In this document: piece after piece, positions 61,811 through 64,000 of the stretch | Position numbering within the stretch: the stretch's first letter is position 1 | Layout of the letters: every line of letters starts with the position of its first letter | Assembly (NCBI GenBank): GCA_004123355.1 | Contig: SCHM01000002.1 | Location: 2,790,001-2,854,000 of the forward strand | Direction of reading: 5' to 3' | Length of the DNA: 64,000 nt | From: Amphirosellinia nigrospora | Lineage: Eukaryota > Ascomycota > Sordariomycetes > Xylariales > Xylariaceae | Notes under the pieces: generated by a model | The model's database searches: none | What the model saw: the letters and a program-made list of their open reading frames with translations, nothing else | What the model was told of the DNA's origin: nothing | Position numbers and translations under genes: made by a program

Positions 61811-63174
61811 GATGTCGGCAGACGGTGTTGGTCCGTATGGGAATTGAGGGAGTCCGAAACCGAAACCTACCGGGTCACTTTGCTTAATATTTGGTATCAC
61901 ATTCGGACCCGAAAGGAAGCTTTAGATCGACGTTCTCATAGTTGACGCATATCATGATATGAGCTTCCATGGTCTAAGCCCTAATGAGAACTATGGATAC
62001 TACACAAAGATCCCTACATTCGCATTTTATGAACCGGGGTTAAGACAGTGATGATGGCCCTAGGCGAAATTCCGTTTAGCGCCAACATGGTGGAGCGAGG
62101 TTTTATGCCGCAAGTAAGCAAGTAAATAGTTTCAACATCAAACAATACACTACCGTTGCTCTCAACTTCAGTGTCGTGGCGAACAGCTAATTTGCATTCT
62201 CCAAGCAGATTGGTTAGCGGGCAGTCCGTCTCGACTTCGAAGCAGATCTAACCCCTATTAAGTTTGCCCCACCTATAAGCGCAGCGGTAGTAGACGCTCG
62301 CCGCTATAAAAACACTTGGTAATTTCCGCTATTAGTCGGCTTCAATTGAATTCACATTAAAACAAGAGCACTTTGACAAGACTCACTTTCAAGCTGCTGT
62401 ACTAGTCAGCATACACTAGATATCTTAATTATCCTACGTTGGGTCTTGTCTGAGGTTGAATGTCCCATCTATGCCAATGTAGATACGCCCAACAAAGCAT
62501 CACCGACCGTAGGACGACACACTATTCCAGGATGTATGACGCGTTACGCTGTTCTGCTTTGATAACCTCAAGTAGTTGTTGAGGTCTGCTGACTACCGGG
62601 ATACATTCTATCCAGTTGTTAATGCCAGAGATTACTACTGGAAGTCGCGAATCGTCCTCGTACGTACAGCCACCCAACCATGTCGCCATCGATCTATGTC
62701 CTCACCAGAATCTCTATACACTTCAGGCGCCCAAACAACCCTGACTAGCTCTAATCGGTTTGTCTACTTACCGAGTAAAGTCATAATAAACCGGCTATTG
62801 TTTAGAGATTCTGTGAGCCTAGAAGGCTGAAGAGGATTGCCAGGAACAGGGATCAGAGACCGGTTAGACAAAGAGACTCCTCATATATAGCCATATAGTC
62901 ACGTAGAGCCCACGGAGATGACTTCACTGGTCCTCTGTGCACACAACAGATGTTTACACCCACCCTTGCGAGGATCGTGACAAGGATGTTGCATTACACC
63001 TGCAGGCTAGCTAACCTTAAAGACAGCATGGAATAAGCAAAACCTGACATCTTTTCCGCAATTGGGACTTCGGGACTGATATCCAATTCACCTGTCACAA
63101 CAAAGCACCATTTCCAACCAAACAGGCGTAATCACTTTGATGGGCGAGCCTAGTTTTTCACTCAGTTACCTCAA
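61811..63174. other. Intergenic between divergent FAD oxidase and HET genes
   Basis: 1.4 kb with the FAD oxidase promoter on the left, the second copy of the dispersed repeat (62839-62986) and the upstream region of the HET gene. No further coding sequence is supported. Confidence 0.45.
62839..62986. repeat. Dispersed repeat, copy 2 (LTR-fragment-like)
   Basis: About 150 bp that match 53377-53504 in the same orientation, with a GAGCCCACGGAGATGACTTC-type insertion of roughly 30 bp before CAACAGATGT. It sits about 190 bp upstream of the HET-domain sequence. It is probably a fragment of a decayed transposable element. Confidence 0.7.
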
Positions 63175-64000
63175 CATTGGCTTGTTAACGCTAGAAGCTA
63201 CAAGTTGGAATGGTTCGACAATGAGGACCACGCTCCGCCCTACGCTATCTTATCCCACACATGGTTCACGGAGCTGAGGTCACCCATCAATACTGGAAAA
63301 CAGCGTTCCAACATAGCCCTTCATGCAACTTCTGGGGGTTTGAAGATCGTCAACTGCTGTGAAATGGCCAGCCGTGACGGTTATGCGTACATTTGGGTCG
63401 ATACGTGAGCTAGCCCACGTTCCTCGTATCTGTCGCAGTCTACGTAATAATTGTTGAGTATAGTTGCTGCATCGACAAGACAAGTAGCGCCGAGCTCTCC
63501 GAGGCGATCAATTCTATGTTCATGTGGTATCAAAAAGCCGGGATTTGTTATGCAAATCTTGCCGATGTAACCAGTCCCAATCACGGTTTCTCGAGCCGGT
63601 TGACCAGTAGATGGTTCACCCGCGGGTGGACGCTCCAAGAACTAATCGCTCCGCGAGCAATGTCCTTTTATGGAGCAAACTGGTCTTTTATTGGGACAAG
63701 AGAATCCCTCTCTACTGAAATCGCGCAGGCTTGTGGCATTGGAGAGGAGTAACTTGCGGGCGAATTTGAAGCGAGGATGGCGCGTCTACAGACAGCAAGT
63801 ATCGCTAAACGAATGTCGTGGGCTGCCTCGAGAACTACAACCAGGCCAGAGGACTTAGCTTACTGCCTGTTAGGCATCTTTGACATAACCTTTCCCCTTG
63901 TGTACGGTGAGGGTCAAAAGGCATTTAAGAGACTTCAAGAGGAAATCATTAAATTGTACCCCCACGATCATTCCATCTACGCTTGGGGTTCCATTGTCGA
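63175..64000 (+). pseudogene. HET-domain (heterokaryon incompatibility) gene, damaged and cut by window end
   Basis: HET domains of this kind mediate non-self recognition and cell death between fungal individuals. The sequence reads WLVNARSYKLEWFDNEDHAP, PYAILSHTW, then after a 59-bp intron (63405-63463, GTGAGC...GTATAG) CCIDKTSSAELSEAINSMFM, WYQKAGICYANLADV, FTRGWTLQELIAPRAMSFYG, SWAASRTTTRPEDLAYCLLG, IFDITFPLVYGEGQKAFKRL and HDHSIYAWGS up to the edge. Damage: no ATG where the family starts (CATTGG in place of ATG-TGG-like sequence at about 63175); a one-base loss at 63273-63274 (a second G restores FTEAEVTHQYW); a further frame change near 63340; and an in-frame TAA at 63750-63752, where the family has Tyr (EEYL). 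It is called a pseudogene, but the lesions may partly be sequence errors. Confidence 0.8.

Noticed and set aside
53377-62986. The two dispersed-repeat copies as the LTR pair of one retrotransposon
   Set aside because: The interval contains ordinary host genes and no reverse transcriptase, integrase or gag sequence. The copies are too diverged to be a recent LTR pair.

Overview
This is nuclear DNA of a filamentous ascomycete (Pezizomycotina). Nearly every gene is interrupted by short GT...AG introns of about 50-160 bp. The products are eukaryotic or typically fungal: RuvB-like 1, TAF13, Kish, Tcp11/Sok1, Uds1, Dsc2, an ING/PHD protein, a cis-prenyltransferase, a 2EXR protein and a HET-domain protein. 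Intergenic DNA is long and sprinkled with TAGGTA/TACCTA tetranucleotide runs. No CRISPR array or operon is seen, and I could not support any rRNA or tRNA gene.

Layout. 1-10.5 kb, all minus strand: the HMG-box regulator (cut by the left edge), RVB1, an EamA/DMT transporter, and TAF13, which is head-to-head with plus-strand KSH1 (10.5-11 kb). 11-18.6 kb is gene-poor. 18.6-20.7 kb is the Tcp11/Sok1-like gene, followed by another gene-poor stretch to 26 kb. 26-34 kb, minus strand: a secreted EEP-type nuclease, a Uds1 coiled-coil protein and DSC2. 36-39 kb, plus strand: a Cys-rich single-pass membrane protein and an SRR1-like protein. 39.9-41.0 kb is a tail-to-tail pair of small paralogues whose 3' coding ends overlap. 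42-52 kb, plus strand: dehydrodolichyl diphosphate synthase, a Pho23-like ING protein and an LRR protein. 54.5-62 kb, minus strand: a 2EXR protein with 30-residue tandem repeats, a secreted DJ-1/PfpI protein and a secreted berberine-bridge-type FAD oxidase. A damaged HET-domain gene runs off the right edge. Two diverged copies of a short dispersed repeat (53.4 and 62.9 kb) bracket the 2EXR/DJ-1/FAD-oxidase block, which looks like the accessory part of the window.

How the genes relate. The core genes serve general functions: transcription and chromatin (TAF13, RVB1, ING, HMG), the secretory pathway and membranes (KSH1, DSC2, cis-prenyltransferase) and signalling (Tcp11/Sok1). There is no obvious shared pathway. 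The secreted DJ-1 and FAD-oxidase genes are adjacent on one strand and might act together outside the cell, but that is inference.

Major caveat. Many genes change reading frame by one base, usually exactly where one base restored to a short homopolymer would bring back a conserved sequence (at least nine places in RVB1 alone). RVB1 is essential in yeast, so most of these are probably sequencing or assembly errors. A few in-frame stop codons (36.3, 40.4 and 63.75 kb) are not explained that way. Gene limits below therefore span several frames, and exon limits are given only where splice sites could be read.
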